DNA of 64,000 bases, taken from NCBI GenBank assembly GCA_024291935.2, contig CM044320.1:29666001-29730000 (forward strand), written 5' to 3'. Origin of the DNA: Okapia johnstoni. Its lineage: Eukaryota; Chordata; Mammalia; Artiodactyla; Giraffidae. The notes below the pieces were generated by a model. The model made no database searches. It was not told the DNA's origin and was given only the letters and a program-made list of their open reading frames with translations. This document shows, one piece after another, positions 34,751 to 46,413 of the stretch. The position numbers and the translations under genes are program-made. Position 1 is the first letter of the stretch. Each line of letters begins with the position of its first letter.

Positions 34751-34959
34751 TGTTGTTTAGTTGCCTAGTCGCGTCTGACTCTTTTGAGACCCCACGGACT
34801 GTAGCCCACCAGACTTCCCTGTCCATGGGATTGTCCAGGCAAGTATATTGGAGTGGGTTGCCATTTCCTTCTCCAGGGAGTTTTCCTGACTCAGGGATCA
34901 AACCTGCATCTCCTGCATCGCAGGCAGATTCTTTGCCGCTGAGTCAACAGGGAAACCCA
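34751..34959 (-). mobile_element. Bov-tA SINE, antisense
   Basis: tgttgtttagttgcctagtc tail at the left, reverse head (gctgagtcaacagggaaaccc) at the right; complete. Confidence 0.93.
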
Positions 34960-35734
34960 CATAAATGGTAGATATCATCATATTACATTTCCACTAAGTG
35001 AAACTGGAAAACATACAAATGGGAAAAAAGAAGATGTTCTAGAAAATAAAAGACCTTAGAATATATTACAATTTAGGAGGAAATGAGAAATTCATACCTC
35101 CTGGGCTTTTCAGACTATGGCTAAAGAATGAGATTCTCTATCCTTTTAATACATAAATTGAGTACGATGTAATTCCCCACTGATATATTTGTTATAATCA
35201 TCAACCCCAAACTGTAGCACTTGGTTTACATCACTCGAGGCTTTTTGTCTCAATGTTACCATATGGCCACTGTCTCTGGTCTTCATGGGAAGAGTGCTCT
35301 GCTGGGCTGTCCTCCACTGCTGATGGCCCCACTTCTGGCCCTGGAGAAGAAGCCTTCATCTTACAACTTGCCATAATCTATACTCAGACAACAGGTAGAA
35401 AGTAAATAAGACCTGCTGAACGCTTGAGAAAAGAGATACATCAAGTAGCTTATACTGCTTTAAGCTGTGTATCGTCTTAGGATTCCCATAGTCACAGTAA
35501 AATTCACTACCATTACCACTGGTAGATCTTTACATGACAGAGTCAACACCCTCCCACCTACAGGATCTTCAAGTCAGCAAAGTGCAAGCCCCAGAAAATT
35601 CTCTTTTGGCTCTAGATAATGGAAGTTCACCTTAGTTTTTCTCCAGGATGATTGCGGAAATTTTCAACTTCAGGTCAGATTTTATATCTCAATACAATTT
35701 CTTTTTTTAAATCCTAGATCTGTTTAAAACAATG
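34960..35734. other. No recognised feature
   Basis: Unique sequence; no supportable gene. Confidence 0.45.
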
Positions 35735-36640
35735 AATTGCAATGTTTTAGACTGCTAGGTTTTTTTATGAACTACCTTTGCATCCCAGGGATGACCAAAT
35801 TTGGTCATGATGCATTGTTTTTGAGAAAGACTGCTATATTAATTTAACATATGTAATTTTGTACCTACCTCCATAATGAAATTATCCACCAGTTGATCTT
35901 TTCTGTGAAGTTTATGTCTGGTTTTGTACAAAAAATTACCAACTTCAAAAAGTCAGTTGTATAATTTGCCATCATAATTCATATTGCAAAACAAATTATT
36001 AGAGATAGGAAGGATCTGTTCCTTAATGGCTTAGTAGATTTGTCCTATAAAATCATCTTTGTCTGCTGTCTTTTGTAGCAGGACATCTTTACCACCATTT
36101 TAGTTTCTCTTACCATAACTGGTCCATCCAAAACTTTAAATTAATTTAAAACCTCCTATTTTTTTTAAACTTTCATTTTAGCTAGTCTTCTAAATTTTTA
36201 TTAAGTAAATTTATTTGCAATGGTCTCTTATAGATCTTAATATCTTTACTCCTCTATAGTTATTTCCTTTCTTATTCCTGTTTTTTTTTTTTCTCTTGAT
36301 TAATTTTCCAGGGTCTTGTCTACTCTACAGTCCTTTTAAAGCCTGATCTTTCGGATTTGCTGATTATTGCCATCGGTTATAGTGTTATATTTCATTGTTT
36401 CTGTTTTATATTTACTTCCTTCCTTTTTATTTGGATTTATTTTACTTACTTTCCTTCTGACAGTTTCTTGAGCTGAACACTTATTTCTTTTTAATCTTCT
36501 AATTTATTAAGAAGTTTGATTTATGTGATTTCACGGTCATGTAGTTGTAAATATTTATCATCTCTATTTAGGTTTTCTTTTTAATCCAGAAGTGGTTTAT
36601 AAATGTGCTTTTTAGTCCCCAAATAGGGAGGCTTAGTGTT
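35735..36640 (-). mobile_element. Old L1 ORF2 fragment, antisense
   Basis: Diverged reverse of mid-ORF2 L1: ctttgcatcccagggatgac followed by tggtcatgatgcat, later gggtcttgtctactctac and gatctttcggatttgctg, matching the expected reverse order. A lesser stretch at about 36670-36830 may be more old L1. Confidence 0.6.
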
Positions 36641-38400
36641 AAGTTAATGAGTTTTCTGTAAACAGTATGAAACTTTACATGTTTATTTTTACCCCAGTAA
36701 TAATATTCCTTTCATTACATGGTTTATTATTGTAACTTGGATATATAATATTCCATAGCTGCCATTGTTCCATGATTTATATAATCATCCTGCTAGCACT
36801 CGGCTTTAGCTTGCCTTCAATTTTTTGTTGGTAAAGTTAATGCTTTAATACCTTCAAACACAATTTTTTCTTCTGGAGAGAAAGGAGTTGGATATTGATA
36901 AGGGGAAGCCTAAGAATATAGGTCTTCAGTAGGGAAAAGATTTTGGACAATATCCCCATGCCGAATTAAATGTGGGGAGGACTGCCGTCAGTACCACTAA
37001 GAGAATAATTTTCTCTCTCAAATAAGAGGAAATTAAGGGACTTAAGGAGGAATGAGCACCATTAAATTTAGTAAGTCCTAATGATGAGTTAAGCCATGAA
37101 GAGAAATCAAGATAATCTTTTAAATACAACCCAGCAAGTTATATAAATCCATGCCTAGAAAAATGGCTTTCTGGTAACTCTTGGATTTTGAACACAGATA
37201 TGAGTGACCAGTTGTTAACTGCTTTCAGAGTTTCAGCATTGAAGGCTATTTTTACCAAGCACTTCATGTCGCATCAAAGAGCCAGGGCAGCAGAGCCAGG
37301 CAAACTAAAGTCTAGTGCTAGGAAGATGATTATATAAATCACCACCTCTAAAGACCCCTTCAACCCTTGCCATTCTCCCAGGCAGACTGTCCATGATTGC
37401 TCCTGATCAAGGCATTTCCACTTCTCCCAACTCCCCCTCCTTCCTTCTTAAAGTTAAATTAATTTTGAATTATTTTTTTTAGTGTTTATTTGTTTTTGTT
37501 TTCAACATTCAGGCCTTTACAACAAAACCATGTATTGAATAGGCCCCTTCTTCTGGAAGGTAAGATGCTCTCTTCTCCCTCGATAGTCCATAGTAGCCCA
37601 AAAAGCAAAATGCATGTTAGCTTTGGTTGACCCTTCATAACTCCATAAACTCATCAAGCAGCCTCTCCAGCATCACCTTTCTGAGCATCTTCGTGAAAAC
37701 AAAAAGACAGCCTAAGCCCTTGTTGAAGTCAAACTAGGGATATTTTGTTAACGTTCCCTTCCTGAAAGAAATCTCTTACCTCCCTGCTTTGAGTGACTTC
37801 GCCCAGCTCTGACCTGGACCTCTGCCCAGTGTCTACAGTCATATATGGCAGAGCCTGCGGATTTTAAATAATGTTTCCCTTCATAAGGGAACTGAGAAAA
37901 CACTGCGATTAGGGCAGTTCCAAAGTGCTCTAAGTACAGGTAATATTAGCATTATCCTGGGAGGAAATTTGAAACTTGGTGGTCTCCTGAGTCACTCAAG
38001 TTAAAGTTTTAGCAGATTCGACATTAAAAAGGGATTTGGGAAGTATTAAGGGAGCACAGAAGTGCTGCTGTTTTCAAGGCCTCCCTATTTTTGGTGATTT
38101 TCTCTGCCGCCATGACTGTGCCTCCCTTCTGACTTCCAGAAAGAAGATTTAAAAACAATTTTCAAAGAGAAGTATCTCATGAAAAAGGAATAAACTCAGT
38201 TAAATAAATAAGTAAATAAAGGTGATGAATCAAAGTCGATCTCCTCCGAATGAAACAAAGGTAACTTACGGAATAAAGTAAAAATAGTTAGGAAAGTAGC
38301 TAACGTTTTAAAAAGTAGAGGGAGAAAATGAACAAAGAAAATAGCCAAAGTGTAAAAGCATAAAATTTTCTTCCAGAGAAAAATCAGGCTATAAAATCTT
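36641..38400. other. Mostly unrecognised 1.7 kb interval
   Basis: Apart from possible old L1 at 36670-36830, no repeat or gene is recognised. Short frames lack domains. Confidence 0.4.
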
Positions 38401-38710
38401 TCTATTTTTTAGATGTATTTACTTATTCATTTTTGGCTGTGCTGGGTCTTCCTTGCTGCACGCGGGCTTTCTCTAGTTGCAGAGAATGGGGGCTATTCTT
38501 TGTTGCTGTGTGCAGGCTTCTCATTGTGGTGGTTTCTCTTGTTGTGGAGCACGTGGAGCACGGGCTCTAGGGCATATGGGCTCAGTAGTTGTGATGCTTG
38601 GGCTTAGTTGGTCCGTAGCATGTGGGATCTTCCTGGACTAGGGAATGAACCCACATCCCCTGCACTGCAAGGGGGATTCTTAACCACTAGACCACCAGAA
38701 AAGTCCCAAA
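38401..38710 (-). mobile_element. CHR-type tRNA SINE, antisense
   Basis: Full-length antisense CHR: atttttggctgtgctgggtc, the reverse body, then ttcttaaccactagaccacc. A 12-bp perfect target-site duplication, ctataaaatctt, lies at 38389-38400 and 38711-38722. Confidence 0.95.
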
Positions 38711-38722
38711 CTATAAAATCTT

Positions 38723-39282
38723 AAAACAAGAACTTAAAAGGATACACATTAACAATAAGTCAAAATAGATAGCAATAATAAAAGAAAATAAAATTACCAA
38801 CAAAAAGATGGGGAATAAATAAATAAACTGAGTGAAATATTTAAAAAAGCAAAAGTTTGTTTTTGGCACTCAGAACCCCTTTAGATAATTCCTCCTTGTT
38901 TTCCACCCCCAGAGTCACAGTGTTCCCCTTTGGTTGGCAACATCTTGGTGGGGACAAGACCACTGTGCTCTCCTCTTATCATTACGTGTGCCCTCCACTC
39001 TTTCCAGGGTTCTTGACAGACCCAGATGCTCAAGGGGTTTGTCATGCTGCCTCTCCAGTTGGACAGACATATCTGGAAATGCAAAATTTCTCTTCAAATC
39101 GGGCGCCCCAACATGGCTGCCACAATGTTGTCTCCTTGGACTCCCCACCAACCTTTGGGTTCCATACAAAAATAAAGAGGATAGGGGCAGAAAAAACATC
39201 TCCTCCTAAGGTGCCCCTAGGGAGACAAACCAAAGGTCACTTCCAAGAGGGATCTGCCACCATGGGATGCCACTGCAATTTC
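38723..39282. other. Unassigned GC-richer patch with 150-codon frame
   Basis: The plus frame 38857-39309 is open for 150 codons and all six frames are relatively open here, which suggests composition rather than coding. No domain is recognised. gggcgccccaacatgg at 39098-39113 loosely resembles a retroviral lysine-tRNA primer-binding site, but no LTR end was found directly before it. Confidence 0.3.
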
Positions 39283-39293
39283 TGTGTCTCCAT

Positions 39294-40619
39294 CTCCTTT
39301 TTTTTTTAATTAGTTTATTTTCTATTTTTTAACTTTACAATATTGTATTTGTTTTGCCATACATTGGCATGAATCCACCATGGGTGTACATGTTTTCCCC
39401 TTCCAGAACCCCCCTTCCACCTCCCTCCCCATCCCATCCCTCCGGGTCATCCCGGTGCACCAGCCCTGAGCACCCTGTATCATGCATTGAACCTGGACTG
39501 GCAATTCGTTTCACATATGATAATTTACATGCTTCATTGCCATTCTCCCATATCATCCCGCCCTCGCCCTCTCCCATAGAGTCCATAATACTGTTCTATT
39601 TATCTGTGTCTCTTTTGGTGTCTCTCATACAGGGGTATCTTTACCGATTGACTAACTTCCATATATATGTGTTAGTATACTGTACTGGTGTTTTTCTTTC
39701 TGGCTTACTTCACTCTGTATAATAGGCTCCAGTTTCATTCACCTCATTAGAACTGATTTGAATGTATTCTTTTTAATGGCTGAGTAATATCCCACTGTGT
39801 ATATGTATCACGGCTTCCTTATCCATTCATCTGCTGATGGGCATCTAGGCTGCTTCCATGTCCTGGCTATTATAAACAGTGCTGTGATGAACACTGGGGT
39901 ATACGTGTCTCTTTCAATTCTGGTTTCCTCAGTGTGTATGCCCAGCAGTGGGATTGCTGGGTCATATGGCAGTTCTATTTCCAGGTTTTGAGGACTCTCC
40001 ACACTGTTCTCCATAGTGGCTGTACTAGTTTGCATTCCCACCAACAGTGTAAGAGGGTTCCCTTTTCTCCACACCCTCTCCAGCATTTATTGCTTGTAGT
40101 CTTTTGGATAGCAGCCATTCTGACGGGCATGAAATGGTATCTCATTGTGGTTTTGACTTGCATTTCTCTGATAATGAGTGAGTTGAGCATCTTTTCATGT
40201 GTTTGTTAGCCATCTGTATGTCTTCTTGAGAGAAGTGTCTGTTTAGTTCTTTGGCCCACTTTTTGATTGGGTCGTTTATTTTTCTGGGATTGAGCTGCGG
40301 GAGTTGCTTGTATATTTTTGAGATTAATTGTTTGTCTGTTGCTTCGTTTGCTATTATTTTCTCCCATTCCGAAGGCTGTCTTTTCACCTTGCTTATAGTT
40401 TCCTTTGTTGTGCAAAAGCTTTTAATTTTAATTAGGTCCCATTTGTTTATTTTTGCTTTTATTTCCAATATTCGGGGAGGTGGGTCATAGAGGATCCTCC
40501 TGTGGTTTATGTCGGAGCGTGTTTTGCCTATGTTTACCTCTAGGAGTTGAATAGTTTCTGGTCTTACGTTTAGATCTTTAATCCATTTTGAGTTTATTTC
40601 TGTGTATGGTGTTAGAAAT
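39294..40619 (-). mobile_element. L1, ruminant type, 1.3 kb 3' end
   Basis: T-run at 39298-39307 (reverse poly-A), the reverse bovid L1 3' UTR, then the reverse end of ORF2. An 11-bp direct repeat, tgtgtctccat, at 39283-39293 and 40620-40630 defines a clean 5'-truncated insertion. It is little diverged and therefore among the youngest L1s in the window. Confidence 0.94.
39808..40468 (-). pseudogene. L1 ORF2 C-terminal remnant
   Basis: Reading leftward on the minus strand, 40468-40142 encodes the region ahead of the C-terminus ([38 protein letters not shown]). A second frame, 40190-39975, has the cysteine-rich motif [20 protein letters not shown], and a third, 40086-39808, has [14 protein letters not shown]. 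In an intact L1 these form one frame. Here two frameshifts (near 40150-40190 and 39990-40080) separate them. ORF2p is the L1 endonuclease/reverse transcriptase; neither catalytic domain is present, so the copy is non-functional. Confidence 0.9.
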
Positions 40620-40668
40620 GTGTCTCCATTTTCTTTCCCATCTTGAGTTTCTAGGAATGGAGTGAGTT

Positions 40669-40982
40669 GTTTTTTTTTTAAGATTTATTTTTATTTATTT
40701 ATTTTTGGCTGCTCTGGGTGTTTGTTGCTGTCCATGGGCTTTCTCTAGTTGTGGTAAGTGAGGCTATTCTTTGTTGACATGCACAGGCTTCTCACTGTTG
40801 AGCACGAGCTCTACGGTGCGTGGGCTGTGGTGGTTGTGGCTCCTGGGATCTGGAGCAGTTTCACAAGTTGTGGTGCACAGGGTTAGTTGTTCTGTGGCAT
40901 GTGGAATCTCCCTGGACCAAGGATCCAAACTGTGTCCCTTGAATTGACATGAGGACCCTCTGGGCCACCTGGGAAGCCTAAC
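40669..40982 (-). mobile_element. CHR-type tRNA SINE, antisense
   Basis: T-run and tttatttatttatttttggc at the left; reverse head with gggccacctgggaagcc at the right. Target-site duplication agtgagtt at 40661-40668 and 40983-40990. It lies just outside the L1 end. Confidence 0.93.
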
Positions 40983-40990
40983 AGTGAGTT

Positions 40991-42259
40991 TTGAAGAGTG
41001 AATGTTTCCAAAGAGCCCTGAGCAATGACAGTGTTGGGAGCTAATCTCAAGCCCTGAAAATGATCCCCTGGAGTTGACTACAGCTCTGAATTAATCCTGA
41101 GACACTCTGATAAAGGCTACTGAGTTAGCTTGTATCCATCAATGCCTTCTCCTCTAAAGGTATAAGCAACAAAACCCAATTTTGAATAAATAATACAAGC
41201 AAAGGCTCAAAACAAATTTTGCCAAGCTCCCTCTCCTTCCCAATTGTGGTGCCTGGACACCTCTTAAACAGAAATTCTGAGCCACCACGTGCTCCAGTAA
41301 AGCAGTGGTGCTAACCATGGTGACAGTGGCCTGGCCTCATCAGGGGACGCCAGAACAGTGCCTGCATAAAAATTTGAACAGAGTAGTAGCTTCTGTATTT
41401 TGAAGTGGCCTCATTTCTCTTGATAACAGGGACAAGCTTCAGCAAGAATGAAAATACACACGTAAAAAAAAAAAAAAAAAAGAAAATACACACATGTACT
41501 ATTGGTAGTAGTTAGTGGAGCAAGTGAAGAATAGCCATGGGAATTTGTTCATGAGAATACATGAGACATCTTCCTAGGACCCCCAAAATAAATGGTGAAG
41601 GTACAGAGTAACGCCTTAAAGACCTGTAGTATTTGGAGGCTGATAAGAAAGAGATAAGGAAATACTCCTGTCTCTCTCATTTTTACTTGAAGTTGGCTGA
41701 GGCTAGGGGAAAATGAACAAAGGCATAAAGGAAGTAACTTAAAATGACAGTAGCCTAAAGTCTAGGACCGAGATGCAGTCTGACATAAATTGCACAGCCT
41801 GTATTAATTTCTCAGCCCTCAATTCTCTAACTCTCCTGTAGATTTTATTCCTTGAGGAATCACTCTCTGCCATGATATAATATCATCATTTTCCTGACCA
41901 GTTTGCAAAGAAAAAGGAATGTCACACTTATGGATTACTTGGAGAGGATCCAAAAGATCATAACAAAAATGATCAGGGCTGTTAAAACGAGCAATTAGAA
42001 AATGTTAAAGGAATCAGAGTGATGTGTCCTTGAAAGAAGAAAAGCAAAGATAAAAACTTCATAAAAAGTTCAGGTATTTTCTTTTTAGTTCCAAATGAGA
42101 GTTTTTGATTAAGGTAAAAGGGGTAGAGAGAGGGCAAGTGGAGGAATGTTAATGCAGTTGGAGGTGTGCCTTGAAGGATGGTCCTTTCTAGCAAAAAGTG
42201 AAAAAATAAGGCACCATCAAGAAAAAAAAGTATATGTGCTGCAATTCATCTTTAAAAAA
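40991..42259. other. Unique interval with poly-A insertion
   Basis: No gene recognised. An A18 tract at 41464-41481 is bracketed by gaaaatacacac at 41450-41461 and 41482-41493. Confidence 0.5.
41464..41481 (+). repeat. A18 tract flanked by direct repeats
   Basis: A homopolymer of 18 A residues between two 12-bp exact copies of gaaaatacacac. This is the structure expected from a retrotransposition event that copied only the poly-A tail. Confidence 0.85.
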
Positions 42260-42590
42260 AAATTAGATGGAGGGGATATATGTATACATATGGCTGATTT
42301 GAGGGCTTCCCGAGTGGTGCTAGTGGTAAAGAACCCGCCTGTCAATGTAGGATTTGCAGGAGGCACAGATCCAGTCTCTCGGTTGGGAAGATCCTCTGGA
42401 GAAGGAAATGGCAACCCAACTCCAGTATTCTCGCCTGGAGAATCCCATGGACAGAGGAATGTGGTGGGCTACAATGCATGGAATCTGAAAGAGTTGGACA
42501 TGACTAAGTGTGCATGCCAGGAATGGCTGATTCACTTTGCTGTACAGCAGAAACTAATACAAAATTATAAAGCAACTATATCTTAATTTA
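42260..42590 (+). mobile_element. L1 3' terminus split by SINE
   Basis: Sense L1 end: ggaggggatatatgtataca, then, after the SINE, ttcactttgctgtacagcag and aaagcaactatatcttaattt with an A-rich tail. Confidence 0.88.
42303..42522 (+). mobile_element. Bov-tA SINE in L1 end
   Basis: Complete SINE of the longer-head subtype. The target-site duplication atggctgatt at 42290-42299 and 42523-42532 restores the L1 reading across the insertion. Confidence 0.94.
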
Positions 42591-44282
42591 AAAAAAATTA
42601 AAGCCAGTAGTAAATTCAATCTCAAAATTTAGAAAGCAGATTATATAATATTTGAAAATTTTGGAAAGGATTATATTCTTACTGAGGACATATTAATTAA
42701 AGGTGTGAATTATTTCTATGTTTTTGGACCTGGCAGAGGTACTGTAGAGAAATCCAGAACAATTGCAAAATGGCAATCCCCGGGACAAAGCAGGGAAGAC
42801 CTGTATGATTAATACTAAACTTATTTCAGAGAAAATCATTTGATATATGTAGAAAAATATATGAATACAATATCTGGAAAATAAAAAGAATTCCTGAACT
42901 GACATAAAATTCTAAAGCCTGGGGCTTAGTAAGCCTGTCTAACTTCTTTTTAATATAAAAGAGAAAGAGTCAGTCATAGAATGTTCTTCCTTAGGCAATT
43001 ATATATTTCACATGACTGTTAGGCAGCTGTCAGTGTCAGTAATGACACTATGAAAATGGAAATCTTAAAAAAAAAAAGGTACTGTTTATATTGATATAAA
43101 AAACTCTACTAACCGAGTGAAAGAAGCACAATAATGAAAAAAGATATGAGTAGTGAACCAAACACACAGTTCTTTATTATCCTTGAATTTTCTCAAGAAA
43201 ATTCTGATGAAAAGAAAGCAAATCTGAATTTGTGGTGGGAAGATGAGAAAACAATCTCAGATTTGAGTCAAAAGGAGATGGCATTAACCTTCCTCGTTCT
43301 TTCTAACAAAGAATGTGAGCTTACTAATAAAGATTTACAGCAATACCTCATCTTTTCATATCATCTTACATATGCATCAGGAAGGAAGTAACATGAAATG
43401 ACAGGTTTGGAGGACTGAAGTCTGAGTTAAGCCCGTGATGTCTGCAGACAGGTGAATTTCTGCATTGGCCAACTGTGTCCATCCCAGCCTTAACGACCAC
43501 CATTGTTACAACTCCAAAATCTCAATTCTGCATTCTTTCTTTAAGAGTTCTTCCTTTTGTCTAACTGAAGTGTTTACATATACAAATTAACCGTGTTTTG
43601 TCAATTACATAAGGTTGTTCTTTGCAGCTGCTTTTCATTTTCTCTTTCCTGAGTGAAATAATGCCAGTGCTGTAACCTTTCTTCAGAGTTCCTTTAACCT
43701 TTCTTTGATTGTTCTTGTCTAGACCATCTCAACCTCCATAGACTCTCATGGTTTGAAATCTCAAACTTCTACAAAACAGTAACACTGGACTATGAAAAAG
43801 CTCAGGGCAATATTAAGAATGCAAAAACTTCCCACAATTGTGCATTTGGGTTTTGTTTATTCAACAGTGATGCTTTGCTGGTCAAATTGAACTAGTTTCA
43901 AATGGGCTGGATAACATTCATGATTTTACCTGGGGAAGATCACATTACTTGGGAAAGAGGATCTCCTTTAGAAAATAAAAATTTATATTAGTTCAAATAA
44001 GATAATTCTTCAAAAAAAAAAAAAAAGAGAAATGAATTCAAGAGATACATTCTACATTTAGACACAGAAACCACCACTAACTCTAGTGACAAAAGTGGAA
44101 AAGGAAACAAATGTTTGAGTGTTCTTTCCTCTGTGGTTTCTGTATTCTTTGCTTCTCACTCAAGAAGTCTCACTCCCCCAACTTTTCTCTTCTTCCTGAG
44201 CCACCCTGAGGCAGAATGGCAAGTGGGCACCAGACAGCTAGCTACTTCAAGGCAGGAGACACCCACATGCTATAGGTGCATT
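42591..44282. other. No recognised feature
   Basis: About 1.7 kb without recognisable repeats, with A-rich tracts at about 43067-43077 and 44014-44026. An 85-codon frame at 43134-43391 (acidic/lysine-rich) has no recognisable family and no clear splice context. Confidence 0.45.
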
Positions 44283-44321
44283 GCTCTGTCCATGGAATTC
44301 TCCAGGCAAGATAACTGGAGT
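44283..44321 (-). mobile_element. Bov-tA SINE internal fragment
   Basis: A 39-bp antisense piece (ctctgtccatggaattctcc through aactggagtgg) directly abutting a complete SINE in the opposite orientation. Confidence 0.75.
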
Positions 44322-44516
44322 GGCTTCCCTGGTGATTCAGATGGTAAAGAATCTGCCTGCAATGCAGGAGATCCAGGTTGGGAAAATTCCCTGGAGAAGG
44401 GAACGGCTACCCACTCCAGTATTCTTGCCTGGGAAATCCCATGGACAGAGGAGACTGGCAGGATACTGTCCACGGGGTCACAAAGAGACAGAAAGTGATT
44501 AAGCAACTAAAACTTT
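44322..44516 (+). mobile_element. Bov-tA SINE
   Basis: Head ggcttccctggtgattcaga. The B-box region is shortened (aggttgggaaaa), because the segment containing ttcgatccctgggt has been lost, so internal Pol III promoter function is probably abolished. Tail complete. Confidence 0.92.
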
Positions 44517-44898
44517 CACTTTTTCATAGGTGGGTTCATTCATGTTATGATATAATAAAATTCTGAAACATACAAAGAAGATTGAGCTTTAATTTTGTAT
44601 CAAGTGGCATCTAGCTACAGTCTCTTTTCCCACCCTGGGCTTCAGTCCATGCCCTCCACTTGGCCAGCGTCAATCTGTTCCCTGCCTTTACACAGTGCTG
44701 GACCTTGTCAGCCTAGGATCCCCACAGAAGGTACACTATATTCCCCCTAGTTTGCCAAGTTCTTCATTTGATTTCTTTACATAAAGATTTCTTCAAGTTC
44801 CAGCTCTGTGATAAGACTTTTTCTCCTTAACTAATAATGAAGATCCTTCCCAGTGAATGACATAACAGTGATTTTTTTTATATCCTAATCTGTTGTAT
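44517..44898. other. No recognised gene
   Basis: Unique or very old sequence; a stretch at about 44780-44830 is faintly L2-like in antisense but too weak to call. Confidence 0.4.
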
Positions 44899-45108
44899 GG
44901 GCTACCCTGATGGCTCAGTGGTAAAAAATCTGCCTGCCAATGCAGGAGACAGGAGACAGGAGACGCAGGTTTAATCTCCGGGTTGGGAAGATCCCCCAGA
45001 GGAGAAAATGGCTACTCATGCCAGTATTCTTGCCTGGAAAATTCCATGGACAGAGGAGCCTAGCAGGCTACAGTTTATGGGGTCACAAAGTCAGACACAA
45101 TTGAGCAC
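44899..45108 (+). mobile_element. Bov-tA SINE with expanded head
   Basis: Complete SINE in which a 7-bp unit (ggagaca) is repeated three times at about 44945-44965, before the B box. The tail runs directly into an AC microsatellite. Confidence 0.92.
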
Positions 45109-45150
45109 ATATGCACGCACGCGTGCACACACACACACACACACACACAA
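45109..45150. repeat. (AC)n microsatellite
   Basis: Interrupted gcacgcacgcg followed by a pure AC run to about 45149, at the 3' end of the preceding SINE; likely polymorphic. Confidence 0.93.
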
Positions 45151-46079
45151 ATACGTTGTACATTACAGCTCAATTTTTCCTTTCTGTTTGTTCCATGCTT
45201 TAATTTCAGTACATGATCTTAGAGTGTTATCAGTTGTGTCAGCCGATTGTCATCTGTTCTCAATTGTAAACTTTAAAGAGCAGCAGGGAGCGTGTCTGTG
45301 CTCTGCTCTCCATGGGTCCAACACAGCACTGTGCAGAGGTCAGTGTGAACTGGATGTTCGTTAATGACAGTGTCCAGGAGGTTCTGCTCTCCCAGTTCCC
45401 TCTTTTATTGAACTGTCCACTAGTAAAAAAGCATTTTGGAAAATACCTTTGTTAGAGTCTAATCAGAATACCATCAGACTGTTTGACTCTCCGTGTCATG
45501 CCCTACAGTGGCCCTGGTATTTGAGTGAGGGACAAAGAGAGAGAGAACAGCAATGTTTCACGTAGGCTAGGATAGGGAAGGTTTAGGACATAGCGTTTTA
45601 TTGGTGTGGAGTTGTGATTTCTATTTGAATCTCATCAAACTCTCTTCTGAAAAGGGTCTTTCATTCATTCTTTTTTCTCTTCTCTTTCTTTCTCTTTTCT
45701 TTCTTTCTCTTTCTAGACCCGTTCAGCTCTGAACAATTACAATGGAGAAGATTTTATATCACCAAAGACACAATTACATGGTGAATGTACGAAATAACAG
45801 TTTGGTTTCTATTGCAAATGTATTTCGCATTGTTATTTCAAAACCTTTCCTTGTCTTACCTTGAAAGAAAAGCTCTTTCAAAGAAGCATTTGGCTTTTTC
45901 TCCTCTATCTGTTTAGCCATCGCTCCTTAGTCCATGCATACGTGAGCGAACAGAAACAACCCTTTTTGTTTCTCTTGAAGATATCTAAGTAAAGTTTCAA
46001 GTAGCCAATTAGCTTTTTGACCTAAGCTTTGTTGGCTGCAGAAAGCCTGTATCCCAGGAACATTTGGTTCTCAAGGCAT
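45151..46079. other. Repeat-poor interval with CT-rich tract
   Basis: No transposable element recognised. A strongly pyrimidine-rich tract lies at 45668-45714 and ends in tttctag, resembling a splice acceptor, but it may be a simple TTTC repeat. Confidence 0.45.
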
Positions 46080-46413
46080 TTGGATCTCGTAAGAAAGCCT
46101 CGGTGCCAGCACCAATCAGAATGGCTGCCAGCTGTTATTCTTCTTCACAACTGGCGGCCATTTCCAGCACTGTTACGGAGCTGTGATCAATCTCCGCACC
46201 TGTCTATCAGTGGATGTTCATAGAGAGAACTGTGTGGGCTGCATCTGCAGATACCACATGTAACCAAAAGGGAGAGGGGAGAAAGGAGAGTGCAACCCCT
46301 CCCCCCGCCATATATAAAGTGAGAAAAGCTACAGCGAGGAAAAACACGGGAAAATACGCAACGGCTAGCTATAACTTAGAAGAAAAGAGCAAAAGAATGT
46401 TCTATAATGGTAT
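46080..46413 (+). promoter_or_regulatory. Candidate TATA/CCAAT promoter region
   Basis: In a repeat-free stretch with locally raised CpG density, a CCAAT motif (46112-46116), YY1-like cggccatt (about 46153-46160), E-boxes cagctg and cacctg, and a TATA motif tatataaa at 46311-46318 follow each other. A start site about 46341 is inferred. A donor-like atg/gtatgt occurs with GT at 46410-46411. No downstream exon or coding frame is recognised, so this is motif-based and could be coincidence in AT-rich DNA. Alternatives include an unrecognised LTR or an enhancer. Confidence 0.28.
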
